Shown here in pieces: positions 47,529 through 55,769 of a DNA stretch of 64,000 bases. The stretch comes from Prauserella halophila. Its GTDB lineage: Bacteria > Actinomycetota > Actinomycetes > Mycobacteriales > Pseudonocardiaceae. A model generated the notes under the pieces. That model saw only the letters and a program-made list of their open reading frames with translations. It had not been told where the DNA came from and made no database searches. The stretch lies in the NCBI RefSeq assembly GCF_024171895.1, contig NZ_JAMTCQ010000008.1, positions 1,054,001-1,118,000 of the forward strand, written 5' to 3'. The position numbers and the translations under genes are program-made. The first letter of the stretch is position 1, and each line of letters starts with the position of its first letter.

Positions 47529-47966
47529 TTACGAACTCGGGTACACGACATCGCCCAGCCGGGCGCGGAGCATGCCGGCGAACTCCTCGGCATTGCTCAA
47601 CCGCGAACGCAACTCGGCGCATCGCTGTTCGGCGACCCCGGCGAACTCGCGGAGACGCGCCTCCCGGTCCGGTGCCGCCTCCCCGGACTCGGGTACAGCG
47701 CCGGACTCGGATACAGCGTCGGACTCGACCTCGGGTGCGGCGTCGAGAATGGCAAGCAGCTCGCGCATCTCCTCGAGCTGGAACCCGAGCGGCTTCATCC
47801 GCATGATCAGCAGCAGCCGGTCGACGTCGGGTTCGTGGTACAGCCGAAAGCCGCCCTGACTGCGCGCACTGGGCACGACGAGGCCGACCTCTTCGTAGTA
47901 GCGGATCGTGCGTAGCGACAGACCCGTGCGCTCGGCGACCTCGCCGATCTGCATGTGCTCGGCCAC
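47529..47966 (-). CDS. MerR family transcriptional regulator
   Basis: 145 residues from GTG 47966, with GAAGGG at 7 bases. N-terminal MerR helix-turn-helix: MQIGEVAERTGLSLRTIRYYEEVGLVVPSARSQGGFRLY, then a long dimerisation helix and an acidic Glu/Asp/Ser-rich segment (residues about 75-105, with SESGAVPESGE repeats). No metal-site Cys pair is seen, so the signal is probably organic or redox. Divergent from a SulP transporter; the 306-base gap holds two copies of a TTACGTAA-centred motif that is also found before helD. Confidence 0.87.
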   Translation of the reverse strand: MAEHMQIGEVAERTGLSLRTIRYYEEVGLVVPSARSQGGFRLYHEPDVDRLLLIMRMKPLGFQLEEMRELLAILDAAPEVESDAVSESGAVPESGEAAPDREARLREFAGVAEQRCAELRSRLSNAEEFAGMLRARLGDVVYPSS

Positions 47967-48045
47967 ACCGCATCCCTTCCTCGACAGGACCCCGACCGTA
48001 ACGGGCCCCGGCGCCGCCCACATACGCGACCGCGTCACCAGATTA

Positions 48046-48059
48046 CCTTTACGTAAGTG
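48046..48059 (-). promoter_or_regulatory. TTACGTAA-type motif, merR side
   Basis: Read on the minus strand: CACTTACGTAAAGG. Eighty bases upstream of the merR start. Twelve of 14 positions agree with the copy at 48170. Confidence 0.55.
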
Positions 48060-48169
48060 CCCGGTCGCCGCGGTCGCGACGGTGTACACGCCTGCACCAC
48101 GATCGACGCCGCGTCCGTGGAATGGGTCGCGGATCACATCGGAGCTGGATCACATTCCAGCAGATACTT

Positions 48170-48183
48170 CCCTTACGTAACGG
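48170..48183 (+). promoter_or_regulatory. TTACGTAA-type motif, sulP side
   Basis: CCCTTACGTAACGG, 90 bases before the SulP ATG. Palindromic core TTACGTAA, as in operators of several MerR-type regulators of actinobacteria and proteobacteria. Likely MerR binding site. Confidence 0.55.
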
Positions 48184-48272
48184 TAGAGTCGCCGTCGTTC
48201 GGTACGAGCCCCGTCGACGCGGCTCCCGCCTCTTCCTCCTGTTCCCCGAACGCCTTCTGACGAAAGAAGCTG

Positions 48273-49763
48273 ATGTCACTTCCTGCTGTCCTGCGCCCGA
48301 AGATCGGCCGCCCGGCCTGGCTGTCGCCGCGCGTCCTGCGCACCGAGGCGCTCTCCGGCCTGGTCGTCGCACTCGCACTGATCCCCGAAGCCGTGTCCTT
48401 CTCGATCATCGCCGGGGTCGACCCCCGTATCGGCCTGTTCGCCTCGTTCACCATGGCGGTCGCGATCGCGTTCACCGGCGGCAGGCCCGCGATGATCTCG
48501 GCCGCCACCGGGGCGATCGCGCTCGTGCTCGCTCCGCTGGCCCGTGAGTACGGAGTCGAGTACCTGTTCGCGGCCGTGATTCTGGGCGGACTGCTGCAGG
48601 CGTTGCTGGCGGGGGCCGGGGTCGCACGGCTGATGCGCTTCCTGCCGCGCAGCGTCATGGTCGGCTTCGTCAACGCGCTCGCGATCCTCATCTTCACGGC
48701 ACAGCTGCCGTACCTGATCGACGTGCCGTGGCAGGTCTACCCGCTGCTCGCCGTCGGCCTCGCGATCATGGTCGGCCTGCCCAAGCTGACGAAGGCCATC
48801 CCGGCGCCGCTGGTGGCCATCATCGTGCTCACCGTTTTCACGGTGAGCGCCGGCATCGCCGTGCCGACCGTCGGCGACCAGGGTGAACTGCCCAACAGCC
48901 TGCCGATCCTCGGCGTGCCCGCCGTCCCGTTCACCTTCGAGACGCTCACCATCATCGCGCCGTACGCCTTCGCCATGGCCCTCGTCGGGCTGATGGAGTC
49001 GCTGATGACGGCCAAGCTGGTCGACGACATCACCGACACGCACTCCGACAAGACCCGCGAGTCGTGGGGCCAGGGCGTCGCCAACATCGTCACCGGTTTC
49101 TTCGGCGGCATGGGCGGCTGCGCGATGATCGGCCAGACCATGATCAACGTGAAGTCGGGCGCGCGCACCCGTGCCTCGACGTTCCTGGCGGGCATGTTCC
49201 TGCTGATCCTCGTCGTCGCGCTCGGCCAGATCGTCGGGCTCATCCCGATGGCGGCCCTCGTCGGCGTCATGATCATGGTGGCGGTCGGCACGTTCGACTG
49301 GCACAGCATCCAGCCCAAGACCCTCAAGCGGATGCCGAAGAGCGAGACGACCGTCATGGTGGCCACCGTCGCCGTGACCGTCGCGACCCACAACCTCGCC
49401 ATCGGCGTGGTCGTCGGGGTGCTCGTGGCGATGGTGCTGTTCGCCCACCGGGTCGCGCACCTGGTGTCGGTGGAGAGCGTGCTCGACCCCGACGGCACGA
49501 CCAAGATCTACCACGTGACCGGTCAGCTGTTCTTCGCCTCGAGCAACGACCTGGTGTTCCAGTTCGACTATGCGGGCGACCCGTCGAACGTCGTCATCGA
49601 CCTCTCCGACGCGCACGTCTGGGACGCCTCGACCGTCGCCTCGCTCGACGCCATCACGACCAAGTACGAGGCACGCGGCACCACGGTCACGATCACCGGC
49701 ATGAACGACGACAGCGAGAAGCGCCACGCCACCCTCGCGGGAAACCTGACGGGCGCGCACTGA
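48273..49763 (+). CDS. SulP family inorganic anion transporter
   Basis: 496 residues. SulP signature near the N-terminus (LSGLVVALALIPEAVSFSIIAGVDPRIGLFASF), about 12 hydrophobic helices, PAMISAATGAIALVLAPL, GLMESLMTAKLVDDITDTHSDK, NIVTGFFGGMGGCAMIGQTM, and a C-terminal STAS domain from about 410 (QLFFASSNDLVFQFDY, VVIDLSDAHVWDASTVASLD). Family members carry sulfate, bicarbonate or other anions. Bicarbonate or sulfate cannot be told apart by sequence. Divergent from MerR; two strong terminators follow. Confidence 0.92.
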   Translation: MSLPAVLRPKIGRPAWLSPRVLRTEALSGLVVALALIPEAVSFSIIAGVDPRIGLFASFTMAVAIAFTGGRPAMISAATGAIALVLAPLAREYGVEYLFAAVILGGLLQALLAGAGVARLMRFLPRSVMVGFVNALAILIFTAQLPYLIDVPWQVYPLLAVGLAIMVGLPKLTKAIPAPLVAIIVLTVFTVSAGIAVPTVGDQGELPNSLPILGVPAVPFTFETLTIIAPYAFAMALVGLMESLMTAKLVDDITDTHSDKTRESWGQGVANIVTGFFGGMGGCAMIGQTMINVKSGARTRASTFLAGMFLLILVVALGQIVGLIPMAALVGVMIMVAVGTFDWHSIQPKTLKRMPKSETTVMVATVAVTVATHNLAIGVVVGVLVAMVLFAHRVAHLVSVESVLDPDGTTKIYHVTGQLFFASSNDLVFQFDYAGDPSNVVIDLSDAHVWDASTVASLDAITTKYEARGTTVTITGMNDDSEKRHATLAGNLTGAH

Positions 49764-49766
49764 CGA

Positions 49767-49796
49767 GGCCGGGGCGCCCACACACGCGCCCCGGCC
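49767..49796 (+). terminator. Terminator of the SulP gene
   Basis: GGCCGGGGCGC with its complement, 11-bp perfect stem and 8-base loop, directly after the stop codon. Confidence 0.85.
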
Positions 49797-49810
49797 ACAG
49801 CCGGACGAGG

Positions 49811-49856
49811 GCGGCCGGCGCGGCGACACGGGAGAACACGTCGCCGCGCCGGCCGC
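49811..49856. terminator. Second, stronger hairpin between sulP and helD
   Basis: Perfect 17-bp inverted repeat (GCGGCCGGCGCGGCGAC and complement) with a 12-base loop. Together with the preceding hairpin it insulates helD from sulP transcription. Confidence 0.75.
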
Positions 49857-49890
49857 ACCGGGCCGTCGGCCCCGCCCGGACGGTGTCCTA

Positions 49891-49904
49891 CCCTTACGTG
49901 ACGG
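49891..49904 (+). promoter_or_regulatory. TTACGT-type motif before helD
   Basis: CCCTTACGTGACGG agrees with the sulP-side site in 13 of 14 positions. It lies 37 bases before the helD ribosome site, in promoter position. Suggests a common regulator for merR, sulP and helD. Confidence 0.5.
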
Positions 49905-49940
49905 GAGGGTTTCCAGGCACTGTTCGGCCAGGAGGTGGCG

Positions 49941-52055
49941 TTGACCGGCGCGCAGACGCGAGACGAGGAGCAGGAGCAGGAGCACCACTACCTGTCCGAG
50001 ACGCTCAACCTGCTGAGCAAGGAGCGGGAGCGACTCACCGCCGACATCGACACAGCCGCAGGTGACATCGACGCCCGCAAGAAGCACCTGTGGGACAACC
50101 TCCGCGACATGGACTTCGCCGAGAAGGCCAACTACCGCGGCGAGGTCGACCTGTCGATCAAGCTGACCGAGCACGCGGAGATGCTGCACAAGCGGGTCGA
50201 ACGACTGCTGCTGTCGCCGTACTTCGGTCGCGTCGACTTCCACACCGACGGCGAGTCCGAGGCCGCGACCCACTACATCGGCGTGCACAACTTCTCGCAC
50301 CCCGAGACCCAGCAGATCGTGATCCACGACTGGCGGGCACCCGTGTCCAGCCTGTTCTACGACTACGAAACCGGCCGGGCCGCCCACGAGACGCCGAAGG
50401 GCACCGCCCACGGCGACATCACGCGCAAGCGGCAGTACAAGATCTCCGGCGGGCGCCTGGAGTACATGTTCGACAGCGCGCTCAACATCGGTGACGAGAT
50501 CCTGCAGCGCGAGCTCGGCGAGTCGGCCGACGACCGCATGCGCAACATCGTCGCCACGATCCAGCGCGAACAGAACGCGGTCATCCGCAACGACACCGCC
50601 GACGTGCTGATCCTGCAGGGCGTCGCGGGCTCGGGAAAGACGTCGATCGCGCTGCACCGCGTGGCGTTCCTGCTCTACCGCTTCAAGGACACGCTCTCCT
50701 CCGACAACGTCATGATCCTCTCCCCCAACAAGGTCTTCGGCGACTACATCGCCGACGTGCTGCCCGAGCTGGGCGAGGAGCGGGTCGCCGAGATCGACTT
50801 CGACCGGATCGCGAGCAGATTCCTCGACAAGGTGACCGGCCACGAGACGTTCGGCGAGCAGGTGGTCACACTCCTCGACCGGGTCGACGACGCGGCGGCC
50901 GAGCGCATGCGGTTCAAGGCCACGCCCGAGTTCGTCACGCGCCTCGACGAGTGGATCGCCTCCCTCGCCGACGAGTTCACGTCGGCCGAGATCGCGCAGC
51001 GGACGAAACGGTTGTCGGCAGACTGGGTCGCCGACGCCTTCGAGGACGCGCGGGCGATGCCGATCTTCACGCGGCTCGAGCACGTGGCCGACACCGCGGT
51101 GCACGTGCTCAAGAACGAGGTGCGCGACCGCGGCGGCACGTGGAGTGCGGCGGACACGAACGGGGTCCGCAAACAGGTGCGGGCGATGCTGCCCTACAAG
51201 GACGCCTTCGCCGTCTACAGGACCTTCTACTCCTCCGATGAGTGGCAGGACATGTTCCGGCCACTGGGCAAGAAGAAGATCGAGTACTCGGACGTGTTCC
51301 CGCTGATCTACACGATGCTCAGGACGTCCCGGCAGGAGACCTTCGGCCACATCCGGCACCTGCTGGTCGACGAGATGCAGGACTACACGGCCGTCCAGTA
51401 CGCCGTGCTGCGCGAGCTGTTCTCGTGCCAGATGACGATTCTGGGCGACTCCAACCAGTCGGTGAACCCGTTCAGCTCGTCGTCCCCGGCCACGATCCAC
51501 GACATCTTCCCGGACGCCGACCGTCTCGAGCTCTGCAAGAGCTACCGCTCCACGGCCGAGATCACCGAGTTCGCCCAGAACATCTCCCGCAACGACAAGC
51601 TGGTGCCCATCGAACGGCACGGGCCACCGCCGCGCGTCGTCGCCTGTGCCGACCAGCAGGCGGAGGTGCTCGACCTCGTCGACCGGCACTCCCGCAGCGA
51701 CCACCGCTCGCTCGGCATCATCTGCAAAACCGTCGCGCAGGCCGCAGCCGTCCATCGCGCGGTGACGGCGGCCGGTGTCGAGGCGACCCTGCTCGACTAC
51801 GACAGCACGGCCTTCGGCAGCGGCATCATCATCACCTCGGCGCACATCTCGAAGGGACTCGAGTTCGACCACGTCGTCGTGCCCGGCGCCGACGACGAGA
51901 ACTACGTCAGCGAGATGGACAAGTGCATGCTCTACATCGCCTGCACCAGGGCCATGCACGAGCTCCACGTCATCCACGAGGGGCCGCCGTCGCGCTTCCT
52001 GTCCTTCGCCGCGGATTCCGGCACCGCAGTGGTGACGCAGGCGGCGCCGCGGTAG
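49941..52055 (+). CDS. helD: HelD/HelR-type RNA polymerase-associated ATPase
   Basis: 704 residues from TTG 49941, which has AGGAGG at 5 bases; the GTG at 49935 overlaps that ribosome site and is less likely. SF1 helicase-like ATPase: Walker A LQGVAGSGKTSIALHRVAFLLYR, HLLVDEMQDYTAVQY (motif II), LGDSNQSVNP, KSYRSTAEITEFA, and TSAHISKGLEFDHVVV with CTRAMHEL. The N-terminal 120 residues form an antiparallel coiled coil that enters the RNA polymerase secondary channel in HelD. It frees stalled polymerase from DNA, and in some actinomycetes (HelR) protects against rifampicin; no 19-bp RAE element was seen here. Confidence 0.87.
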   Translation: MTGAQTRDEEQEQEHHYLSETLNLLSKERERLTADIDTAAGDIDARKKHLWDNLRDMDFAEKANYRGEVDLSIKLTEHAEMLHKRVERLLLSPYFGRVDFHTDGESEAATHYIGVHNFSHPETQQIVIHDWRAPVSSLFYDYETGRAAHETPKGTAHGDITRKRQYKISGGRLEYMFDSALNIGDEILQRELGESADDRMRNIVATIQREQNAVIRNDTADVLILQGVAGSGKTSIALHRVAFLLYRFKDTLSSDNVMILSPNKVFGDYIADVLPELGEERVAEIDFDRIASRFLDKVTGHETFGEQVVTLLDRVDDAAAERMRFKATPEFVTRLDEWIASLADEFTSAEIAQRTKRLSADWVADAFEDARAMPIFTRLEHVADTAVHVLKNEVRDRGGTWSAADTNGVRKQVRAMLPYKDAFAVYRTFYSSDEWQDMFRPLGKKKIEYSDVFPLIYTMLRTSRQETFGHIRHLLVDEMQDYTAVQYAVLRELFSCQMTILGDSNQSVNPFSSSSPATIHDIFPDADRLELCKSYRSTAEITEFAQNISRNDKLVPIERHGPPPRVVACADQQAEVLDLVDRHSRSDHRSLGIICKTVAQAAAVHRAVTAAGVEATLLDYDSTAFGSGIIITSAHISKGLEFDHVVVPGADDENYVSEMDKCMLYIACTRAMHELHVIHEGPPSRFLSFAADSGTAVVTQAAPR

Positions 52056-52142
52056 ACAGCGCCGGGAGACAGTGCCGCGGGGAACACCGCTGCGGTAGCC
52101 GGCTCCGCGCGGGCGCCGAGGTGACAGCGAGCCGGCCCGTGC

Positions 52143-52161
52143 TAAAGTAGTTGCATGTGCA
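52143..52161 (+). promoter_or_regulatory. marR promoter with operator overlapping the start codon
   Basis: A TAAAGT hexamer at 52143-52148 sits 6 bases before the marR ATG, fitting a leaderless transcript. The sequence TTGCATGTGCAG (52151-52162) contains the start codon and matches the site at 52679-52690 in 10 of 12 positions. The repressor would sit directly on the start. Confidence 0.55.
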
Positions 52162-52634
52162 GTCAGCCATCAACGCCGGTGCCCCCACTGGGAGGCGAGG
52201 CGAGCGTCGCCTGGTCGCGCGTGGCGGTGTTCGCGTCCGCAATGGACGCGAACCTGGACGCGTGGCTGGCCGACACCTACCGCATCGGGCTGACCGAGTT
52301 CCGGGCACTGGGTTTCCTGAGCCAGTCGCCGGACAAGGAACTCCGCGTCAACGACCTGGCACAACGTGTCGGACTCAACCCGAGCTCGGCGACCCGCCTC
52401 GTGAGCCGCCTGGAAACCAAAGGTCTCGCCCGTCGCGACGTGTGCGAGGACGACGGACGAGGTGTCTACGCCGTCATCGACGAACCGGGAGAGGCGCTCC
52501 TGCGCGAGGTCCGCGAGCCCTACGAGGCACGTATTCGAGAACTACTGAGCCGGCCCGCCGCACACTTCCCCCACCTGGACGCCGAGCCGACCGCCGCGGC
52601 ACTGGCCACGGTCGAATCCCTCCTCACGTCCTGA
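52155..52634 (+). CDS. MarR family transcriptional regulator
   Basis: 159 residues from ATG 52155. MarR winged helix: RIGLTEFRALGFLSQSPDKELRVNDLAQRVGLNPSSATRLVSRLETKGLARRDVCEDDGRGVYAVI, flanked by dimerisation helices at both ends. Two Cys only. Likely autorepressor and regulator of the following dsbA-deaminase-SMR operon, since the same TGCATGTRCAG motif lies before both. The inducer is probably a toxic small molecule; family members release DNA when ligands bind. Confidence 0.9.
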   Translation: MCSQPSTPVPPLGGEASVAWSRVAVFASAMDANLDAWLADTYRIGLTEFRALGFLSQSPDKELRVNDLAQRVGLNPSSATRLVSRLETKGLARRDVCEDDGRGVYAVIDEPGEALLREVREPYEARIRELLSRPAAHFPHLDAEPTAAALATVESLLTS

Positions 52635-52676
52635 CCCGGCCACCGGGGCCGCCACGGCCCCACTGTGTTGTCAGAT

Positions 52677-52692
52677 ACCTGCATGTACAGGC
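52677..52692 (+). promoter_or_regulatory. MarR operator before the DsbA-like gene
   Basis: ACCTGCATGTACAGGC, an imperfect palindrome CCTG-N6-CAGG around CATGTA, 22 bases before the ATG. Matches the sequence at the marR start, so the operon is likely repressed by the MarR protein. Confidence 0.6.
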
Positions 52693-52713
52693 AACCAAAA
52701 GAAAGGACCGTTC

Positions 52714-53352
52714 ATGACGACCCGGATCGATGTGTTCGTGGACTACGTGTGCCCGTTCTGCTTCCTCGTGGAGCCGGCGATCGACGAGCTCAAGCGCGAG
52801 CGGGATGTCGAGGTCACGATCAGGCCCTTCGAGCTGCGGCCCGACCCGATACCCACGCTCAGGCCGGAGGACGACTACCTGCCGCGCGTCTGGAAGGACG
52901 CCGTCCATCCGATGGCCGACCGCGTCGGCGTTCCGGTGACGCTGCCCTCGGTCTCGCCGCAACCGCGGACGGAGAAGGCGTTCACGGTGCTGCAGCTCGC
53001 GCAGGAGCGGGGCCTCGCCGAGGCCTACACCACGGCGATGTTCTCCGCGTTCTTCCAGCAGGACCGCGACATCGGCCTCGACGCCGTGATCATCGACGTC
53101 GCCACGTCGGTCGGTCTCGACCGGCACGAGGCGGAGGAAGCCCTGCGCAGTGAGCAGCGTCGCGCCACCCGGCGCGCCGATCAGGACCGTGCGGTGCACA
53201 CCGTCGGGATCGATGCGGTACCCGGCATCCTCGTCGAGGGTCGGCTACTGCACGGAGTTCCGTCCGCCGCACGGCTGAAGGAGGCCGTCGATCACGTCGG
53301 CCGGCAGGCGGACGCCGCCCGGCCGGAACCGCCCGAGCAGGGGCAGTCATGA
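52714..53352 (+). CDS. DsbA family (FrnE-like) thiol oxidoreductase
   Basis: 212 residues, ATG with GAAAGGA upstream. DsbA-like thioredoxin fold with active site CPFC (Cys13, Cys16), the helical insert ELRPDPIPTLRPEDDYLPRVW-like region, and the cis-Pro segment GIDAVPGILVEG. No signal peptide, so cytosolic. The FrnE group acts in disulfide chemistry or as polyketide-type isomerase. Part of the MarR-controlled operon; stop overlaps the deaminase ATG (ATGA). Confidence 0.88.
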   Translation: MTTRIDVFVDYVCPFCFLVEPAIDELKRERDVEVTIRPFELRPDPIPTLRPEDDYLPRVWKDAVHPMADRVGVPVTLPSVSPQPRTEKAFTVLQLAQERGLAEAYTTAMFSAFFQQDRDIGLDAVIIDVATSVGLDRHEAEEALRSEQRRATRRADQDRAVHTVGIDAVPGILVEGRLLHGVPSAARLKEAVDHVGRQADAARPEPPEQGQS

Positions 53353-53876
53353 GCGCGACGGATGCGGACCTGCTCCCCGTGATGGACGACGCGATCGAGT
53401 CCTGCCTCGCGCACGTCGATGCGGGCGGGCTCCCGTTCGTGGGTGTGCTCGTGAACGCCGCCGGGCAAGTGTTGTCGGAGTTCGGCGTGAATCGGGTCGC
53501 CGAGACCCGCGACCCGATGGCCCACGCCGAGATCGTCGCCATGCGCGATGCGACGGCGGCGCACGCCCTCGACACCCTCGCCGGCACCGTCCTGCTCGCC
53601 ACGGGAGAGCCGTGCGGTCTGTGCTACCGGTACGCGATCGACCGCGGCATCGATGCGATCCACGTCGCCGTCGATCGCGACGAGGTCGCCTCGTTCGGCT
53701 TCGACTACCGCCCCAGCTACCCCGCGTTCGGCATCACCGACACCCGTCGTGCCGAGCTGTTCCGGCCGCTGCCGACCCCGCGCGGCACCGACCCCTTCAC
53801 CCGATACCTGCACCGGAACACGTCCGTTCCCGCGTTCCCGACACCGAACACCGCACCGAAAGGACCATCGTCATGA
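53349..53876 (+). CDS. Cytidine/deoxycytidylate-deaminase-fold nucleoside deaminase
   Basis: 175 residues. Zinc site: MAHAEIVAMRDA with the catalytic His-Ala-Glu, and GEPCGLCYRYAI with the two Cys ligands. Similar to guanine deaminase and tRNA adenosine deaminase-like enzymes, with an AHVDAGGLPFVGVLV start. Substrate probably a free base or nucleoside, perhaps a toxic analogue given the neighbouring efflux genes. ATG overlaps the dsbA stop; its own stop overlaps the SMR ATG. Confidence 0.88.
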   Translation: MSATDADLLPVMDDAIESCLAHVDAGGLPFVGVLVNAAGQVLSEFGVNRVAETRDPMAHAEIVAMRDATAAHALDTLAGTVLLATGEPCGLCYRYAIDRGIDAIHVAVDRDEVASFGFDYRPSYPAFGITDTRRAELFRPLPTPRGTDPFTRYLHRNTSVPAFPTPNTAPKGPSS

Positions 53877-54193
53877 GCTGGCTCTACCTGGCCGTCGCCG
53901 TCGTATTCGAGGCCGCCGTCGGTATTTCCGCCGGCAACGCCGACGGATTCAAAAAGCTCTGGTGGACCGTTGCGACGCTCGTCAGCGGCGCCATCGCCAC
54001 GCTGTTTCTCAGCCTCGCGCTGCTCACCTTCGACGTCGGCGTCGGCTACGCCCTGTGGACCTCCCTGGCGGGCGTCGGAATCGTCGTCATCGGCGCCGGA
54101 TTCCTCTCCCAGAAGCTGACCTGGAAGAAGCTCCTCGGCATCGCCATCGTCATCGGCGGCGTCGTCGGCCTCAATCTCGCCGGCGCCTCCTGA
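53873..54193 (+). CDS. Small multidrug resistance (SMR) transporter, first subunit
   Basis: 106 residues, four hydrophobic helices. The membrane-embedded Glu is in VVFEAAVGISAG (Glu13), and WTSLAGVGIVVIGAGFLSQKLTWKK and GIAIVIGGVVGLNLAG follow the SMR pattern. Exports cations, or guanidinium in the Gdx branch, in exchange for protons. Begins on an ATG overlapping the deaminase stop. Forms a likely heterodimer with the next gene, as EbrAB or YkkCD do. Confidence 0.9.
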   Translation: MSWLYLAVAVVFEAAVGISAGNADGFKKLWWTVATLVSGAIATLFLSLALLTFDVGVGYALWTSLAGVGIVVIGAGFLSQKLTWKKLLGIAIVIGGVVGLNLAGAS

Positions 54194-54242
54194 CGCCTTG
54201 CCGCCGCACACCCTGCACACCGCTGCGAAAGGACCCGCTCTC

Positions 54243-54674
54243 GTGACCACCGCCTCCGCCTCCGCTACCACCGGCACGCCCGCACCCGTACCCGAGAAGA
54301 GAGGCAAGCCGTGGCTCGCCCTGCTCGTCGCCGGGGCGTTCGAGGTCGGGTACGCCCTCAGCGTCAACGGCAGCGCCGGGTTCACCGACCCGCTCTGGTC
54401 GAGTATCGCCGTCGTGTTCTTCCTGTTCACGCTGTTCTTCCTCAGCGTCGCGCTCAAGAAGATCGACGTCGGCGTCGGCTACGCCGTCTGGGCGGGCATC
54501 GGGGCCATCGGCGCCGCCGTCCTCGGCCCCGTGTTCTTCGACGAGACCCTCACGCCGCTCAAGGCGTTCTGGCTGGCGGTCGTCATCGCGGGTGTCGTCT
54601 GGCTCAAACTCGCCGACAGCCCCAAGCTCGACGGCCCCAAGCCCGCCCGCGCCGAGACCGACACGACGAGCTGA
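54243..54674 (+). CDS. Small multidrug resistance (SMR) transporter, second subunit
   Basis: 143 residues from GTG 54243. SMR with the Glu in LLVAGAFEVGYALSVNGSAG, four helices, YAVWAGIGAIGAAVLGPVFFDETLTPLKAFW. Longer than usual at both ends: an Ala/Thr/Ser-rich N-terminal tail of about 32 residues and a Lys/Pro/Glu C-terminal tail. Paired SMR genes usually encode two membrane orientations of one pump. Last gene of the operon, followed by a perfect 17-bp terminator. Confidence 0.88.
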   Translation: MTTASASATTGTPAPVPEKRGKPWLALLVAGAFEVGYALSVNGSAGFTDPLWSSIAVVFFLFTLFFLSVALKKIDVGVGYAVWAGIGAIGAAVLGPVFFDETLTPLKAFWLAVVIAGVVWLKLADSPKLDGPKPARAETDTTS

Positions 54675-54693
54675 GAACGTCGCTGCGACGACG

Positions 54694-54738
54694 GCAGGTC
54701 CTGCCCGCGGAATCACTCCGACCGCGGGCAGGACCTGC
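54694..54738 (+). terminator. Terminator of the MarR-SMR operon
   Basis: Perfect 17-bp stem GCAGGTCCTGCCCGCGG with its complement, 11-base loop, 19 bases after the SMR stop. Confidence 0.88.
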
Positions 54739-54755
54739 GCCGCGCTCTCCGGTCG

Positions 54756-55025
54756 GCCCGGCGCGGGAAAGCTGTGCGCACCACCGTGTCTGACCCCGAC
54801 GCCGCTCGGGCTTGCAATCCGGTGAAACGGCAGTTCACCGCCGGTGCACCGAACCGGTTGCGGGTGGCCGACTGTACGCACGTGGCATCGTGGGCCGACA
54901 CCGTCTATGTTGCGTTCGCCAACGATACGTTCTCCCGCACAATCGTCGGCTGGACGGTGAGCATGTCCCACCGGCTGCACGAGGCCCGTAACTACCGGCC
55001 TCCGGCGACCCGCAACCGAAGGTGA
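54756..55025 (+). pseudogene. Remnant of an IS3-family transposase (orfB)
   Basis: RRGKAVRTTVSDPDAARACNP, then APNRLRVADCTHVASWADTV and YVAFANDTFSRTIVGWTVS, correspond to the catalytic-core start of IS3-type orfB (usual form TTVSDPAAARP, NRLWVADLTYV, VYVAFVVDVFSRRIVGW). The two Asp of the DDE triad are there, but the DDE Glu and the C-terminal half are missing. After about 55000 the reading departs into unrelated sequence. No IS ends or target duplications could be found. An old deletion remnant in the gap before the next gene. Confidence 0.75.
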
Positions 55026-55035
55026 GCACGTAACC

Positions 55036-55749
55036 ATGCGTTTTCAGGAACTCGACTGGCAGCGGACCCCGATGGGCGAGCTGTCGTTGCGGGTCCGCCG
55101 TGACCCCGCGCTCGATCGCGACGTCCACGAGATCAAACTCGACGACGAGTTCCTCATGTCCAGCCTGTTCACCGTGTCGGAGACCGAACTGGGCAACCGG
55201 GCCGTCGCGCAGCTGGACGGGACGGACCTCGACATGGCCGTCGGCGGGCTCGGACTCGGCTGCACCGCGGGTGCGGTGCTGGACGACGACCGGGTGCGTT
55301 CCCTGGTCGTCGTCGACGCCCTCGCCCCGGTGATCGACTGGCACGAACGCGGACTGCTCCCTGCCGGGGAGACGCTCACCGCCGATCCGCGGTGCCGGTT
55401 CGTCCACGGCGATTTCTTCGCCATGGTCGCCTCGGGACAGGGGTTCGATCCGCAGGAGCCGGGCCGCCGGTTCGACGCCGTCGTCGTCGACATCGACCAC
55501 TCCCCGCGGCACGTGCTGCACGAGAGCCACACCGGTTTCTACCTGCCCGACGGGCTCGCCGCGCTGCGCGAGCGGCTGCGGCCGGGCGGCGTGTTCGCCC
55601 TCTGGTCCGACGACCCGCCCGACGACGAGTTCACCGCTGTACTCGGCGAGCAGTTCACGGACGTGACCGCGGAGGTCGTGACCTTCGACAATCCCCTGCT
55701 GCGACGCGAGGCCACCAGCACCGTCTACCTCGCCCGCCGCCCGCGCTGA
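55036..55749 (+). CDS. Spermidine-synthase-like SAM-binding protein
   Basis: 237 residues. Rossmann-type motifs: DMAVGGLGLGCTAGAVLDD, SLVVVDALAPVIDWH, VHGDFFAMV, FDAVVVDIDHSPRHVL, and LRPGGVFALWSDDPPDDEF. Resembles spermidine synthase/SpeE-like methyltransferases but lacks the aminopropyltransferase gatekeeper residues I would expect, so a methyltransferase role is more likely. Length close to family norm. Only weak ribosome signal upstream. Stand-alone; convergent with a LysR gene. Confidence 0.8.
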   Translation: MRFQELDWQRTPMGELSLRVRRDPALDRDVHEIKLDDEFLMSSLFTVSETELGNRAVAQLDGTDLDMAVGGLGLGCTAGAVLDDDRVRSLVVVDALAPVIDWHERGLLPAGETLTADPRCRFVHGDFFAMVASGQGFDPQEPGRRFDAVVVDIDHSPRHVLHESHTGFYLPDGLAALRERLRPGGVFALWSDDPPDDEFTAVLGEQFTDVTAEVVTFDNPLLRREATSTVYLARRPR

Positions 55750-55769
55750 CCCGCGACCGCGCGAACCGG

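Noticed and set aside
49764-49940. Rifamycin-associated element upstream of helD
   Set aside because: The known 19-bp inverted repeat built on GGGGCTTGC is absent; the inverted repeats there look like terminators.
48276-51977. Very long minus-strand frame opposite sulP and helD
   Set aside because: His/Asp/Arg/Glu-rich string without motifs, caused by codon bias of the plus-strand genes that are clearly real.
54774-55025. Functional transposase gene
   Set aside because: Only the first third of the catalytic core is left and no ends are seen; treated as a remnant.
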